64,000 bases of DNA from Escherichia sp. E1V33 (GTDB lineage Bacteria > Pseudomonadota > Gammaproteobacteria > Enterobacterales > Enterobacteriaceae): contig NZ_RHJI01000021.1 in assembly GCF_004211955.1 (NCBI RefSeq), forward strand, positions 1-64,000, read 5' to 3'. Below are positions 29,118-39,690 of this stretch, in pieces. The notes below the pieces were generated by a model, which searched no databases, was not told the origin of the DNA, and saw only the letters and a program-made list of their open reading frames with translations. Numbering within the stretch: the stretch's first letter is position 1; each line of letters begins with the position of its first letter. A program made the position numbers and the translations under genes.

Positions 29118-30320
29118 ATGGACCGCGTCCTTCATTTTGTACTGGCACTTGCCGTTGTTGCGATTCTCGCACTGCTGGTAAGCAGCGACCGCAAAAAAAT
29201 TCGTATCCGTTATGTTATTCAACTGCTTGTTATCGAAGTGTTACTGGCGTGGTTCTTCCTGAACTCCGACGTTGGTCTGGGCTTCGTGAAAGGCTTCTCC
29301 GAAATGTTCGAAAAACTGCTCGGATTTGCCAACGAAGGGACTAACTTCGTCTTTGGTAGCATGAATGATCAAGGCCTGGCATTCTTCTTCCTGAAAGTGC
29401 TGTGCCCAATCGTCTTTATCTCTGCGCTGATCGGTATTCTCCAGCACATTCGCGTGTTGCCGGTGATTATCCGCGCAATTGGTTTCCTGCTCTCCAAAGT
29501 CAACGGCATGGGCAAACTGGAATCCTTTAACGCTGTCAGCTCCCTGATTCTGGGTCAGTCCGAGAACTTTATTGCCTATAAAGATATCCTCGGCAAAATC
29601 TCCCGTAATCGTATGTACACCATGGCAGCAACGGCGATGTCCACCGTTTCTATGTCCATCGTTGGTGCATACATGACCATGCTGGAACCGAAATACGTGG
29701 TTGCTGCACTGGTACTGAACATGTTCAGCACCTTTATCGTGCTGTCGCTGATCAACCCTTACCGTGTTGATGCCAGCGAAGAAAACATTCAGATGTCCGA
29801 CCTGCACGAAGGCCAGAGCTTCTTCGAAATGCTGGGTGAATACATTCTGGCGGGCTTCAAAGTGGCCATTATCGTTGCCGCGATGCTGATCGGCTTTATC
29901 GCCCTGATCGCAGCACTGAACGCTCTGTTTGCTACCGTGACCGGCTGGTTTGGCTATAGCATCTCCTTCCAGGGCATTCTGGGCTACATCTTCTATCCGA
30001 TTGCATGGGTGATGGGTGTTCCTTCCAGTGAAGCACTGCAAGTGGGCAGTATCATGGCGACCAAACTGGTTTCCAACGAGTTCGTTGCGATGATGGACCT
30101 GCAGAAAATTGCTTCCACGCTCTCTCCGCGTGCTGAAGGTATCCTCTCTGTGTTCCTGGTATCCTTCGCTAACTTCTCTTCTATCGGGATTATCGCGGGT
30201 GCAGTTAAGGGCCTGAACGAAGAGCAAGGTAACGTAGTTTCTCGCTTCGGTCTGAAACTGGTTTACGGCTCTACTCTGGTGAGTGTGCTGTCTGCTTCAA
30301 TCGCAGCACTGGTACTGTAA
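29118..30320 (+). CDS. nupC: NupC, nucleoside/proton symporter
   Basis: ATG 29118 ([13 protein letters not shown]), behind TTGGAGCAAAT, gives the known 400-residue protein; a longer frame from 29079 is not needed. It is a concentrative nucleoside transporter of the inner membrane. CNT-family signatures are [13 protein letters not shown] and the [18 protein letters not shown] segment near the end. It imports pyrimidine nucleosides and adenosine. It is monocistronic, with a shared terminator toward pdeA. Confidence 0.95.
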   Translation: MDRVLHFVLALAVVAILALLVSSDRKKIRIRYVIQLLVIEVLLAWFFLNSDVGLGFVKGFSEMFEKLLGFANEGTNFVFGSMNDQGLAFFFLKVLCPIVFISALIGILQHIRVLPVIIRAIGFLLSKVNGMGKLESFNAVSSLILGQSENFIAYKDILGKISRNRMYTMAATAMSTVSMSIVGAYMTMLEPKYVVAALVLNMFSTFIVLSLINPYRVDASEENIQMSDLHEGQSFFEMLGEYILAGFKVAIIVAAMLIGFIALIAALNALFATVTGWFGYSISFQGILGYIFYPIAWVMGVPSSEALQVGSIMATKLVSNEFVAMMDLQKIASTLSPRAEGILSVFLVSFANFSSIGIIAGAVKGLNEEQGNVVSRFGLKLVYGSTLVSVLSASIAALVL

Positions 30321-30330
30321 GACCATACAT

Positions 30331-30362
30331 AAAAAAGCCGGGGATAATTCCCCGGCATTTTT
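30331..30362. terminator. bidirectional terminator between nupC and pdeA
   Basis: GCCGGGG (30337-30343) pairs with CCCCGGC (30349-30355), flanked by A residues and T residues, so it serves both converging genes. Confidence 0.9.
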
Positions 30363-30369
30363 ACGCCTG

Positions 30370-32559
30370 TTAATCAACTAATGGCTGTGGGCGACCAATT
30401 AAATACCCTTGCAGATATTGCACCCCGAGCTTATGCAATAGCGCCTGCTGCTGTTGCGTCTCGACAAACTCTGCGACCACACTCAATGACTTCGCTTTCG
30501 CCAGATCGGTAATTGATCTCACTATCATCGCATCCAGTGTATTCGTGACGATATCCTTAACGAAGACGCCATCAATCTTGATGATATCAGCCTGCAAACG
30601 CTTTAACCGTTCGTAGTTGGCATAGCCTGTGCCAAAGTCATCAATTGCAATACGGAAGCCAAACTTATGCAGTTGTTCGATGTTGTACATACTGCTTTCT
30701 GCGTTAGAAAACGCCTGCTCCTCGGTGATCTCAATAATCACAGTCTCCGGGGAGACGCGGTAACGCTTAAACAGACGAATAATCCGCCCGGCGATATTCT
30801 TTTGCAGCAGAGTGAGCGGCATTAAATTGACTGAAAAGCGCGGGCCTTTCTTGTCGCAAGGGTGAGTTGCCAGCCACTTCAACAGGGATTCCAGCACCTG
30901 TAAATCGAATCGCGCGCTAAGGTTAAATTGGGCAATAAGCGGCAAAAATTTATCAGGCGTCATTATGCCGCCTTCGTATTTCAGACGCGCAAGGATTTCA
31001 TCGTAACCTTCTCCATCCTTGTTGCGAATTGGTTGGGCATAGAGCAGCAAATCGCCCTTATCTAACGCCTTACGGATAGTATTGAGTAACAACACCTGTT
31101 TGGTTGTCTGCCCGGATACAATCTCCTCTCGATTATCCAACGCCAGCACGTGATGATGAACGCAGGATTGTTCTGCCAACCAGCTTAACTGTCCCAGCAT
31201 TGGCTGCAGGGTATCCTGATTACCGTCAAAACGTCCCCAGGCAGCACCATAGCCCATATCCAGCCCGGTGTTATTCCAGTGGATTTGCCGACTATTGAGA
31301 ACGTTAACCATATGCTGTAACCGCCCTTCCGTTTCCGGCCCGGTCAGTACCAGTAACAATTCGCTCCCCGGCAATTGATACAACTTTTCGTTTTCCTGCA
31401 TCAACGGCAGCAATGTACGGTAAATTGAGCGGATACAATGAACGCGCATCACTAACCCGTAATGGCGACTCATAAACTCAAGATTATCAATGCGCAGACA
31501 GCAAAAACTCTTACCAGCCTCTTGCTCCGGCGATTGCTCCAGTGCACGAAAGTTGGGTAATAGCGTTAACGGATCGGTCAGCGCCTGCAAATGCCAGCGA
31601 CGGTTAAGCCATTCGCTCCGATAATAAATGCGTACCATGTAAAGCAAGCAAACGCTAAAGGAAATCAGAACCGCGAGAATAAATGCCAGCGAATATTCTG
31701 TTTCCACCCCTTGTAAAAAATTCTGGTTGTAATTCAGGAGGAAAAGCGTCGATACAGCCCAGGTAAGATTTAAAAACGGATAGCTAAGTTTACCGACACC
31801 AAGGGTAAAGATGATAAAGAAAACAGGTACCAGGTAACCGGCGATAAAGTCGTTTTCATAAGGTGTGCACATCAACAGCAGCAGAACGCTAAGAGCCGCC
31901 AGCCAACTTAAGGTAAATGTACGTTTCTCTTTACTCAGCGACGGTGCAATATCTCTGCGCCACAATATCTGCGCAAAGTGAGGACTTACAATCATGCGAG
32001 TGAGATAGTAAAAGAGCATGTTGTAAATCAACACGGCGGTGAAAAGGCTTAGTAAATCAACGACCGTGAAAATGGCATCCGCATCACCGAAAAAAGTCGA
32101 TATCTTTAGCGGGAAATCAAAGAAGCTCCCCACAAGATACATGCTGCATTTGATGCCGAAAGGCGTCACCAAACCAAGCCAGAAGAGACGTTTCCAGACG
32201 TTTCGGGTGGTCAATCCATAGCGCCAACGCGTTCCCAACTGCCAGCGTAATATTGCACATGCACACAGTACAGCGAACGTCTGGCTGCCAAGCATGACGG
32301 CGGTTTGCAAAAATGAGAGATGAAAATTCCACAGATTGGTGCAAAACATTCCACATAAAACGGGAACGACACCGCGCCAGCCGAAGATAAAGAATATTGA
32401 TAGCATTACGCACAGTGGCATCCACGCCAGAAAGATATAGCTGGAATGGATAACAGCAAGTGGCGAGATAAAACGGGATAGCTGAATAAGTACCACGGTG
32501 AGCGTAAACGCTAGTGTAAATATCTTGATATTTTTTATCAGGTTATGCTCCACAAACAT
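30370..32559 (-). CDS. pdeA: PdeA (YfeA), cyclic-di-GMP phosphodiesterase
   Basis: The start at 32559 (MFVEHNLIKN) gives the known 729 residues; the frame extends 20 codons further upstream. Eight or so N-terminal membrane helices (MASE1-like, residues 10-320) are followed by a degenerate GGDEF domain (LPGSELLLVL in place of the GGDEF box) and an EAL domain. The EAL region keeps EILAR (the EAL box), EITEEQ, DDFGTGYANYERL and KIDGVFVKDI. It should degrade c-di-GMP, with the GGDEF part acting at most as a sensor. Confidence 0.9.
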   Translation of the reverse strand: MFVEHNLIKNIKIFTLAFTLTVVLIQLSRFISPLAVIHSSYIFLAWMPLCVMLSIFFIFGWRGVVPVLCGMFCTNLWNFHLSFLQTAVMLGSQTFAVLCACAILRWQLGTRWRYGLTTRNVWKRLFWLGLVTPFGIKCSMYLVGSFFDFPLKISTFFGDADAIFTVVDLLSLFTAVLIYNMLFYYLTRMIVSPHFAQILWRRDIAPSLSKEKRTFTLSWLAALSVLLLLMCTPYENDFIAGYLVPVFFIIFTLGVGKLSYPFLNLTWAVSTLFLLNYNQNFLQGVETEYSLAFILAVLISFSVCLLYMVRIYYRSEWLNRRWHLQALTDPLTLLPNFRALEQSPEQEAGKSFCCLRIDNLEFMSRHYGLVMRVHCIRSIYRTLLPLMQENEKLYQLPGSELLLVLTGPETEGRLQHMVNVLNSRQIHWNNTGLDMGYGAAWGRFDGNQDTLQPMLGQLSWLAEQSCVHHHVLALDNREEIVSGQTTKQVLLLNTIRKALDKGDLLLYAQPIRNKDGEGYDEILARLKYEGGIMTPDKFLPLIAQFNLSARFDLQVLESLLKWLATHPCDKKGPRFSVNLMPLTLLQKNIAGRIIRLFKRYRVSPETVIIEITEEQAFSNAESSMYNIEQLHKFGFRIAIDDFGTGYANYERLKRLQADIIKIDGVFVKDIVTNTLDAMIVRSITDLAKAKSLSVVAEFVETQQQQALLHKLGVQYLQGYLIGRPQPLVD

Positions 32560-32732
32560 GAGTACACTACTCTCACTGATCGGGGTTTTAAGGCATACAA
32601 ATAATATGTTTATTCGCATCGCGAAGCAAACAGGGGCCGGCCTGTTGCCGATATTTCATCCAATGAATTTTCCACCAGGCGATACTAACCTGGGGCGTAA
32701 ACTGTATTACAAAAGCGGCAAAAAGCAGAGAC

Positions 32733-32762
32733 AAAAAACCCCCGCTTCGCAGCGAGGGTTTG
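32733..32762 (-). terminator. terminator of the tRNA-Ala operon
   Basis: On the minus strand ACCCTCGCTGCGAAGCGGGGGT forms a hairpin (with CCCCGC at 32740-32745 facing GCGAGGG at 32752-32758) followed by TTTTTTGT. It is 6 bp beyond the last tRNA. Confidence 0.85.
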
Positions 32763-32767
32763 AAATT

Positions 32768-32843
<76 letters not shown>

Positions 32844-32882
32844 ACGAGTCGTTTACGTACCAAATTTGCTGGGTGCAAAATT

Positions 32883-32958
32883 TGGTGGAGCTATGCGGGA
32901 TCGAACCGCAGACCTCCTGCGTGCAAAGCAGGCGCTCTCCCAGCTGAGCTATAGCCCC
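32883..32958 (-). tRNA. alaW: tRNA-Ala, anticodon UGC, at the alaW position
   Basis: A 76-nt cloverleaf with encoded CCA. The anticodon arm CCTGCTTTGCACGCAGG gives UGC, not GGC. The whole sequence looks like the tRNA-Ala(UGC) of the rRNA operons (alaT/U/V) as I remember it, whereas K-12 has two GGC copies here. The symbol refers to the locus only. It is first in the operon. Confidence 0.92.
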
Positions 32959-32990
32959 ATCACGTAAAGCTTGTCGAGTTGACGGGCGGC

Positions 32991-33019
32991 ATCATATGAA
33001 TTCCGCCCGAATGTGTCAA
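32991..33019 (-). promoter_or_regulatory. promoter of the tRNA-Ala operon
   Basis: On the minus strand TTGACA (33019-33014), a 17-bp spacer and TATGAT (32996-32991) make a near-consensus sigma-70 promoter. A GC-rich discriminator (GCCGCCC) follows, as in stringently controlled stable-RNA genes. Confidence 0.85.
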
Positions 33020-33178
33020 CGGCAAATTGCAAGGCGTAGTTTCAATCGCTGAAAAATCAGGCAAATGAACTATTTTGGATAGTCGCTCGCATTCAGTAGT
33101 TATTCCTGTCACGGTTTCTTGTAAAGTGGTGTTATAAAATGAACCACTAATAGACCCGCAATCATTCAGGGAATTGTT

Positions 33179-33538
33179 ATGTTCAAGGAGATGATGACGC
33201 CAGATGAACTTGCCAGGCTGACCGGTTATAGCCGCCAGACCATTAATAAATGGGTACGCAAGCAAGGCTGGACGACATCACCAAAACCAGGTGTCCAGGG
33301 TGGCAAGGCCCGACTGATTCACGTCAATAAACAAGTTCGTGAATATATTCGCAATGCAGAACGCCATGACGATCAGAGAGAAGCACCTGAACTGTCTGGC
33401 GATACGCCGCTTGAGGCACTGCTGGTGACACTGGCGAAAGAGATGACGCCTCTTGAACAAAAACAGTTTACATCCTTGCTTCTGCGGGAAGGGATTATCG
33501 GATTATTACAACGCTTAGGGATTCGCGACAGCAAATAA
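33179..33538 (+). CDS. yfeC: YfeC, DNA-binding protein of the YfeC/YfeD family
   Basis: This 119-residue frame starts at ATG 33179 behind AGGGA. An internal ATG at 33194 (MTPDELAR) gives the 114 residues usually annotated, and both are possible. An N-terminal helix-turn-helix (DELARLTGYSRQTINKWVRKQGW) is followed by a basic wing (PGVQGGKARLIHV) and a helical C-terminus. The target is unknown. It forms a pair with its paralogue yfeD, whose ATG lies 1 base after its stop. Confidence 0.88.
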   Translation: MFKEMMTPDELARLTGYSRQTINKWVRKQGWTTSPKPGVQGGKARLIHVNKQVREYIRNAERHDDQREAPELSGDTPLEALLVTLAKEMTPLEQKQFTSLLLREGIIGLLQRLGIRDSK

Positions 33539-33539
33539 T

Positions 33540-33932
33540 ATGAAAAGATTACGCAATAAAATGACCACCGAAGAGATGGCGGAATGCCTCGGTGTGGCTA
33601 AACAAACTGTTAACCGCTGGATCAGAGAAAAAGGCTGGAGAACGGAAAAATTTCCCGGCGTGAAAGGAGGTCGTGCCAGACTTATTCTGGTCGATTCGCA
33701 GGTTTGCGAGTTTATTCAGAATACGCCTGCGTTCCATAACACACCAATGTTGATGGAAGCTGAAGAGAGAATTGCTGAATACGCTCCTGGAGCACGCGCC
33801 CCGGCGTATCGACAAATCATCAACGCGATAGACAATATGACTGACATTGAGCAGGAAAAAGTCGCGCAATTTTTGTCACGTGAAGGAATTCGCAATTTCC
33901 TCACCCGTCTCGATATTGACGAATCAGCATAA
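33540..33932 (+). CDS. yfeD: YfeD, paralogue of YfeC
   Basis: A 130-residue protein with the same layout as YfeC: helix-turn-helix (EEMAECLGVAKQTVNRWIREKGW), a basic wing (PGVKGGRARLILV) and a helical tail ending FLSREGIRNFLTRLD. The shared C-terminal LxREGIxxxLxRL pattern shows that the two genes arose by tandem duplication. It is probably a DNA-binding regulator with unknown targets. A terminator follows. Confidence 0.88.
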   Translation: MKRLRNKMTTEEMAECLGVAKQTVNRWIREKGWRTEKFPGVKGGRARLILVDSQVCEFIQNTPAFHNTPMLMEAEERIAEYAPGARAPAYRQIINAIDNMTDIEQEKVAQFLSREGIRNFLTRLDIDESA

Positions 33933-33976
33933 ATAAAAAAAACGGCAGGATATTATCTCCTGCCGTTTATCTTTTT
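33931..33976. terminator. bidirectional terminator between yfeD and gltX
   Basis: AACGGCAGGA (33941-33950) pairs with TCCTGCCGTT (33958-33967), with an A run on the left and a T-rich run on the right. Confidence 0.88.
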
Positions 33977-33985
33977 ATATGCTAA

Positions 33986-35401
33986 TTACTGCTGGTTTTC
34001 GCGTTCAGCAATAAAGGCCAGCGCTTTGTTGATGCGCTCAATGCTACGTGTTTTACCGATCGCATGAACGGTAACATCCAGTGCCGGGGACTGCCCTGCA
34101 CCGGTTACGGCTACACGCAGCGGCATACCAACTTTACCCATGCCCACTTCCAGTTCATCCGCCGTTGCCTGAATCGCGTGATGAACATTTTCAGCGGTCC
34201 AGTCAGAGATAGCAGACAGTTTATCGCGCACGACCTCCAGCGGCTGACGCGCTACCGGGCGCAGATGTTTTTTCGCTGCATCTGCATCAAACTCCGCAAA
34301 ATCTTCGTAGAAATAGCGGCAGCTTTGCGCCATCTCTTTGAGCGTTTTGCAGCGTTCGCCCAGCAGTTTCACCAGCTCAGCAAGCTGCGGGCCGTTACGG
34401 GTATCGATATTTTCCTGCTCGATGTGCCACTGTAAGTGGGTAGCCACATACTCCGGCGGCAGCGCGTTAATATAGTGATGGTTCAGCCACAGCAGTTTGT
34501 CAGTGTTGAATGCACTGGCAGATTTGCTGACGGCATTCAGGGTGAAGTACTTGATCATCTCTTCACGGGTGAAGATTTCCTGATCGCCGTGGGACCAGCC
34601 CAGACGCACCAGATAGTTCAACAGTGCTTCTGGCAGATAACCGTCATCACGATACTGCATTACGCTGACTGCACCGTGACGTTTGGACAATTTTTTACCG
34701 TCATCACCGTTGATCATAGAAACGTGCGCGTAAACCGGTACGGGCGCGTTCAGCGCTTTCAGGATGTTGATCTGGCGCGGCGTGTTGTTGATATGGTCTT
34801 CACCACGGATGACGTGAGTAATTTCCATATCCCAGTCGTCGACAACCACACAGAAGTTATAGGTCGGAGAACCATCGGTACGGCGGATAATCAGATCATC
34901 CAGCTCCTGGTTGCTGAACTCGATCGGACCACGGATCTGATCGTCAAAAACAACGGAGCCTTCCTGCGGGTTAGCAAAACGTACAACGCACGGTTCATCA
35001 TCAGCGTGATGTTCATGGCTATGGCGGCAGCGGCCGTCATAACGCGGCTTCTCTCCTTTTGCCATCTGCTCTTCACGCAGCGCTTCTAAACGCTCTTTAG
35101 AGCAATAGCATTTATAGGCAGTGCCCTCTTCCAGCATCTGATCGATCACCGCATTGTAGCGATCAAAACGTTTGGTCTGGAAGTACGGGCCTTCATCCCA
35201 CTCCAGACTCAGCCAGTTCATGCCATCCATAATGGCTTCGATAGCTTCCGGCGTGGAACGCTCAAGATCGGTGTCTTCAATACGCAGCACGAACTCACCG
35301 CCGTGGTTACGTGCAAAAAGCCAGGAGTAAAGAGCAGTACGCGCGCCGCCAACGTGCAGATAGCCTGTTGGGCTTGGCGCGAAGCGAGTTTTGATTTTCA
35401 T
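33986..35401 (-). CDS. gltX: GltX, glutamyl-tRNA synthetase
   Basis: A 471-residue class I synthetase. The HIGH-like motif is [11 protein letters not shown] (residues 10-19) and the KMSKS-like motif is KLSKRHG near residue 238. Between them is a Cys/His cluster (CYCSKERLE … [14 protein letters not shown]) that binds zinc in the E. coli enzyme. It charges tRNA-Glu. It is divergent from the valU-lysV tRNA array, as in K-12. Confidence 0.97.
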   Translation of the reverse strand: MKIKTRFAPSPTGYLHVGGARTALYSWLFARNHGGEFVLRIEDTDLERSTPEAIEAIMDGMNWLSLEWDEGPYFQTKRFDRYNAVIDQMLEEGTAYKCYCSKERLEALREEQMAKGEKPRYDGRCRHSHEHHADDEPCVVRFANPQEGSVVFDDQIRGPIEFSNQELDDLIIRRTDGSPTYNFCVVVDDWDMEITHVIRGEDHINNTPRQINILKALNAPVPVYAHVSMINGDDGKKLSKRHGAVSVMQYRDDGYLPEALLNYLVRLGWSHGDQEIFTREEMIKYFTLNAVSKSASAFNTDKLLWLNHHYINALPPEYVATHLQWHIEQENIDTRNGPQLAELVKLLGERCKTLKEMAQSCRYFYEDFAEFDADAAKKHLRPVARQPLEVVRDKLSAISDWTAENVHHAIQATADELEVGMGKVGMPLRVAVTGAGQSPALDVTVHAIGKTRSIERINKALAFIAERENQQ

Positions 35402-35614
35402 GAAATGGCCTTACGTTTAGAAAGATGCCGACAACCGGCAAATCCTGGAAAAATTGAGTGGGCGATATTCTATCACTCCCGCCTGATTCCTCAATGTAGT
35501 TCGGGTTGCTACATGATGCATTATTGTTTTCGTTGAGAAATTGCGCAGCACGGCCTGTTTTGCGATCATCTTGCTTAAATTTACGACGAACGAACAATTT
35601 CTTTAGAAAATGCG

Positions 35615-35642
35615 TTGACTCATTTTGAACTCTCCCTATAAT
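35615..35642 (+). promoter_or_regulatory. promoter of the valU-valX-valY-lysV operon
   Basis: TTGACT (35615-35620), 16 bp, TATAAT (35637-35642), then a GC-containing discriminator, 18 bp before the first tRNA. Confidence 0.88.
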
Positions 35643-35659
35643 GCGACTCCACACAGCGG

Positions 35660-35735
35660 GGGTGATTAGCTCAGCTGGGAGAGCACCTCCCTTACAAGGA
35701 GGGGGTCGGCGGTTCGATCCCGTCATCACCCACCA
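35660..35735 (+). tRNA. valU: tRNA-Val, anticodon UAC
   Basis: A 76-nt cloverleaf with encoded CCA and anticodon arm CCTCCCTTACAAGGAGG. It is the first of three identical copies. Confidence 0.96.
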
Positions 35736-35779
35736 ACTACTTTATGTAGTCTCCGCCGTGTAGCAAGAAATTGAGAAGT

Positions 35780-35855
35780 GGGTGATTAGCTCAGCTGGGA
35801 GAGCACCTCCCTTACAAGGAGGGGGTCGGCGGTTCGATCCCGTCATCACCCACCA
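35780..35855 (+). tRNA. valX: tRNA-Val, anticodon UAC
   Basis: Identical in sequence to the copy at 35660, with a 44-bp spacer between them. It is the second gene of the array. Confidence 0.96.
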
Positions 35856-35901
35856 CTTTCTCGCCAGCTAAATTTCTTGTAACAATGTGAAGTACCGAAG
35901 T

Positions 35902-35977
35902 GGGTGATTAGCTCAGCTGGGAGAGCACCTCCCTTACAAGGAGGGGGTCGGCGGTTCGATCCCGTCATCACCCACCA
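35902..35977 (+). tRNA. valY: tRNA-Val, anticodon UAC
   Basis: The third identical tRNA-Val copy, 46 bp after the second and only 4 bp before lysV. Confidence 0.96.
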
Positions 35978-35981
35978 CTTC

Positions 35982-36057
35982 GGGTCGTTAGCTCAGTTGG
36001 TAGAGCAGTTGACTTTTAATCAATTGGTCGCAGGTTCGAATCCTGCACGACCCACCA
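35982..36057 (+). tRNA. lysV: tRNA-Lys, anticodon UUU
   Basis: A 76-nt cloverleaf with encoded CCA and anticodon TTT in the GACTTTTAATC loop. It is the last gene of the operon. Its T-arm and 3' end are partly repeated 140-160 bp downstream. Confidence 0.96.
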
Positions 36058-36060
36058 ATG

Positions 36061-36090
36061 TAAAAAAGCGCCCTAAAGGCGCTTTTTTGC
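36061..36090 (+). terminator. terminator of the tRNA operon
   Basis: AAGCGCC, CTAAA loop region, GGCGCTT and then TTTT, starting 4 bp after lysV. Confidence 0.88.
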
Positions 36091-36110
36091 TATCTGCGAT
36101 ATTCAAAAAT

Positions 36111-36202
36111 TCGAACCTGCAGCAGGTTCGAGTTGAGCGTAGCGAAACAACGGAGCCGCTTGCGGCGACGACCCGAAGGGCGAGCGAAGCGAGTCATCCT
36201 GC
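36111..36202 (+). repeat. split lysV 3' fragment with a 64-nt insert in the T-loop
   Basis: GCAGGTTCGA (36122-36131) is the 5' half of the lysV T-arm. ATCCTGC at 36196-36202 is its 3' half, followed by the ACGACCCACCA tail. The 64 nt between (36132-36195) form a GC-rich series of small hairpins (GCCGC/GCGGC; CCC-GAA-GGG; CGAGCGAAGCGAG). An inverted T-arm copy, TCGAACCTGC, lies directly before it at 36111-36120, making a 10-bp perfect palindrome around one A. No protein is supported here. Confidence 0.8.
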
Positions 36203-36251
36203 ACGACCCACCAATGTAAAAAGGCGCCCTAAAGGCGCTTTTTTGCTATCT
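36197..36251 (+). repeat. second copy of lysV 3' end plus terminator
   Basis: These 55 nt repeat 36041-36095 (lysV acceptor end, CCA, spacer and terminator) with one base change in the A run. The second terminator hairpin (GGCGCC...GGCGCTTTTTT) is intact at 36222-36244. Confidence 0.9.
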
Positions 36252-36317
36252 ACACTCCCCCCCCGACAAAGTCTTTACTGCCGCCTGAGCCAATAATTTC
36301 CCATTACCACGCACAAA

Positions 36318-36346
36318 TTGATAAGCAATTCAGTTTTATTTATCAA
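36318..36346. promoter_or_regulatory. inverted repeat upstream of yfeH, possible LysR-type operator
   Basis: TTGATAA (36318-36324) and TTATCAA (36340-36346) form an inverted repeat with a 15-bp spacer, 44 bp before yfeH. In K-12 the LysR-type gene yfeR is divergent from yfeH at this place, but it is absent here. Confidence 0.45.
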
Positions 36347-36389
36347 TCAGAACAACGCACAATGAAAGCATCGGTCATCTGGAGTCTTT

Positions 36390-37388
36390 ATGAAACTTTT
36401 TCGTATCCTCGATCCTTTCACCTTAACCCTAATCACGGTGGTCTTGCTGGCTTCTTTCTTTCCGGCCAGAGGCGGTTATGTCCCCTTCTTTGAAAATCTG
36501 ACCACGGCAGCTATTGCGCTGTTGTTCTTTATGCACGGCGCGAAGCTGTCGCGTGAGGCGATAATCGCTGGCGGTAGCCACTGGCGGTTACATTTGTGGG
36601 TAATGTGTAGCACCTTCGTACTATTTCCGATTCTGGGCGTACTGTTTGCCTGGTGGAAACCGGTAAATGTCGATCCGATGCTCTATTCCGGCTTTCTCTA
36701 TTTGTGCATTCTCCCGGCTACCGTGCAGTCTGCAATCGCCTTTACTTCAATGGCGGGCGGTAATGTCGCGGCGGCGGTTTGTTCTGCGTCGGCATCCAGC
36801 CTGCTGGGGATTTTCCTTTCGCCGTTGCTGGTTGGTTTGGTCATGAATATCCACGGTGCAGAAGGCAGTCTGGAACAGGTCGGTAAGATTATGTTGCAAC
36901 TACTGCTGCCGTTCGTGCTGGGACATCTTTCTCGCCCGTGGATTGGTAACTGGGTAGCACGCAATAAAAAGTGGATAGCGAAAACCGACCAGACATCCAT
37001 TCTTTTGGTCGTTTATACGGCATTCAGCGAAGCCGTCGTTAACGGAATCTGGCACAAAGTCGGTTGGGGTTCGCTGCTGTTTATTGTGGTAGTTAGCTGC
37101 GTATTGCTGGCTATTGTGATTGTGATTAACGTCTTTATGGCGCGTCGACTGGGTTTCAATAAGGCGGATGAAATCACTATCGTCTTCTGTGGCTCGAAAA
37201 AGAGTCTGGCGAATGGTATTCCGATGGCGAACATTCTGTTCCCCACATCGGTGATCGGTATGATGGTACTGCCGTTGATGATTTTCCATCAGATCCAACT
37301 GATGGTCTGCGCGGTGCTGGCGCGTCGTTATAAGCGCCAGACCGAGCAACTACAGGCGCAGCAGGAAAGCAGCGCCGGAAAAGTTTAA
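36390..37388 (+). CDS. yfeH: YfeH, bile acid:sodium symporter-like (SBF/BASS) protein
   Basis: A 332-residue membrane protein with about ten helices. Characteristic segments are LLFFMHGAKLSREAI, LCILPATVQSAIAFTSMAGGNVAAAVCSASASSLLG (crossover motif) and FCGSKKSLANGIPMA. It belongs to the SBF-like family, some members of which exchange organic anions. Its substrate is unknown. ATG 36390 follows CTGGAGTC. Its stop overlaps the ypeB stop region on the other strand by 4 bp. Confidence 0.9.
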   Translation: MKLFRILDPFTLTLITVVLLASFFPARGGYVPFFENLTTAAIALLFFMHGAKLSREAIIAGGSHWRLHLWVMCSTFVLFPILGVLFAWWKPVNVDPMLYSGFLYLCILPATVQSAIAFTSMAGGNVAAAVCSASASSLLGIFLSPLLVGLVMNIHGAEGSLEQVGKIMLQLLLPFVLGHLSRPWIGNWVARNKKWIAKTDQTSILLVVYTAFSEAVVNGIWHKVGWGSLLFIVVVSCVLLAIVIVINVFMARRLGFNKADEITIVFCGSKKSLANGIPMANILFPTSVIGMMVLPLMIFHQIQLMVCAVLARRYKRQTEQLQAQQESSAGKV

Positions 37389-37603
37389 AGCGGTCGCTTC
37401 AGGGGCTGGACCAGTTGCGTCAGCCCCTCGGTTTTAATCAGCAACGTGATTTGCATTAACTCACCAAGCTTGCCTGCCGGAAACTCATCTTTGCGGGCAA
37501 ACCACAGCAGATACTCTTCCGGCAGGTCGATTAAGCGACGCCCTTTGTACTTGCCAAACGGCATCACCGTATTGGCAATTTCAATCAGCTGCTCTTTCTC
37601 CAC
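37385..37603 (-). CDS. ypeB: YpeB, small DUF3820 protein
   Basis: The start is GTG at 37603, one base after the ligA stop, giving 72 residues; upstream residues of the longer frame belong to ligA in another frame. The QSregVF_b/DUF3820 signature MPFGKYKGRRLIDLPEEYLLWF is clear. Related domains occur in exonuclease proteins, and nucleic-acid binding is possible. It is co-transcribed with ligA. Confidence 0.85.
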   Translation of the reverse strand: MEKEQLIEIANTVMPFGKYKGRRLIDLPEEYLLWFARKDEFPAGKLGELMQITLLIKTEGLTQLVQPLKRPL

Positions 37604-37604
37604 C

Positions 37605-39629
<2,025 letters not shown>

Positions 39630-39637
39630 TCAATGCT

Positions 39638-39662
39638 AAAAACCCCCGACAAGCGGGGGTTC
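39638..39662 (-). terminator. terminator between zipA and ligA
   Basis: On the minus strand ACCCCCGC pairs with GCGGGGGT-type bases (CCCCCG at 39643-39648 facing CGGGGG at 39654-39659), followed by TTTTTAGC. It separates zipA from ligA. Confidence 0.85.
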
Positions 39663-39690
39663 GAAAAGAAGTTAATTTGCCTCAAGTGTA

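Noticed and set aside
29241..30227. Long minus-strand frame inside nupC (328 codons)
   Set aside because: It is a shadow of the transporter gene: rich in His, Gln, Asn and Asp with no domain, and no ribosome site.
33549..33904. Minus-strand frames opposite yfeD
   Set aside because: They are shadows of the helix-turn-helix gene with no supporting start signals.
35904..36296. Open frame across valY, lysV and the following repeats
   Set aside because: It translates two tRNA genes and their duplicated tail; the repeated segments in the product simply mirror the DNA duplication. There is no ribosome site.
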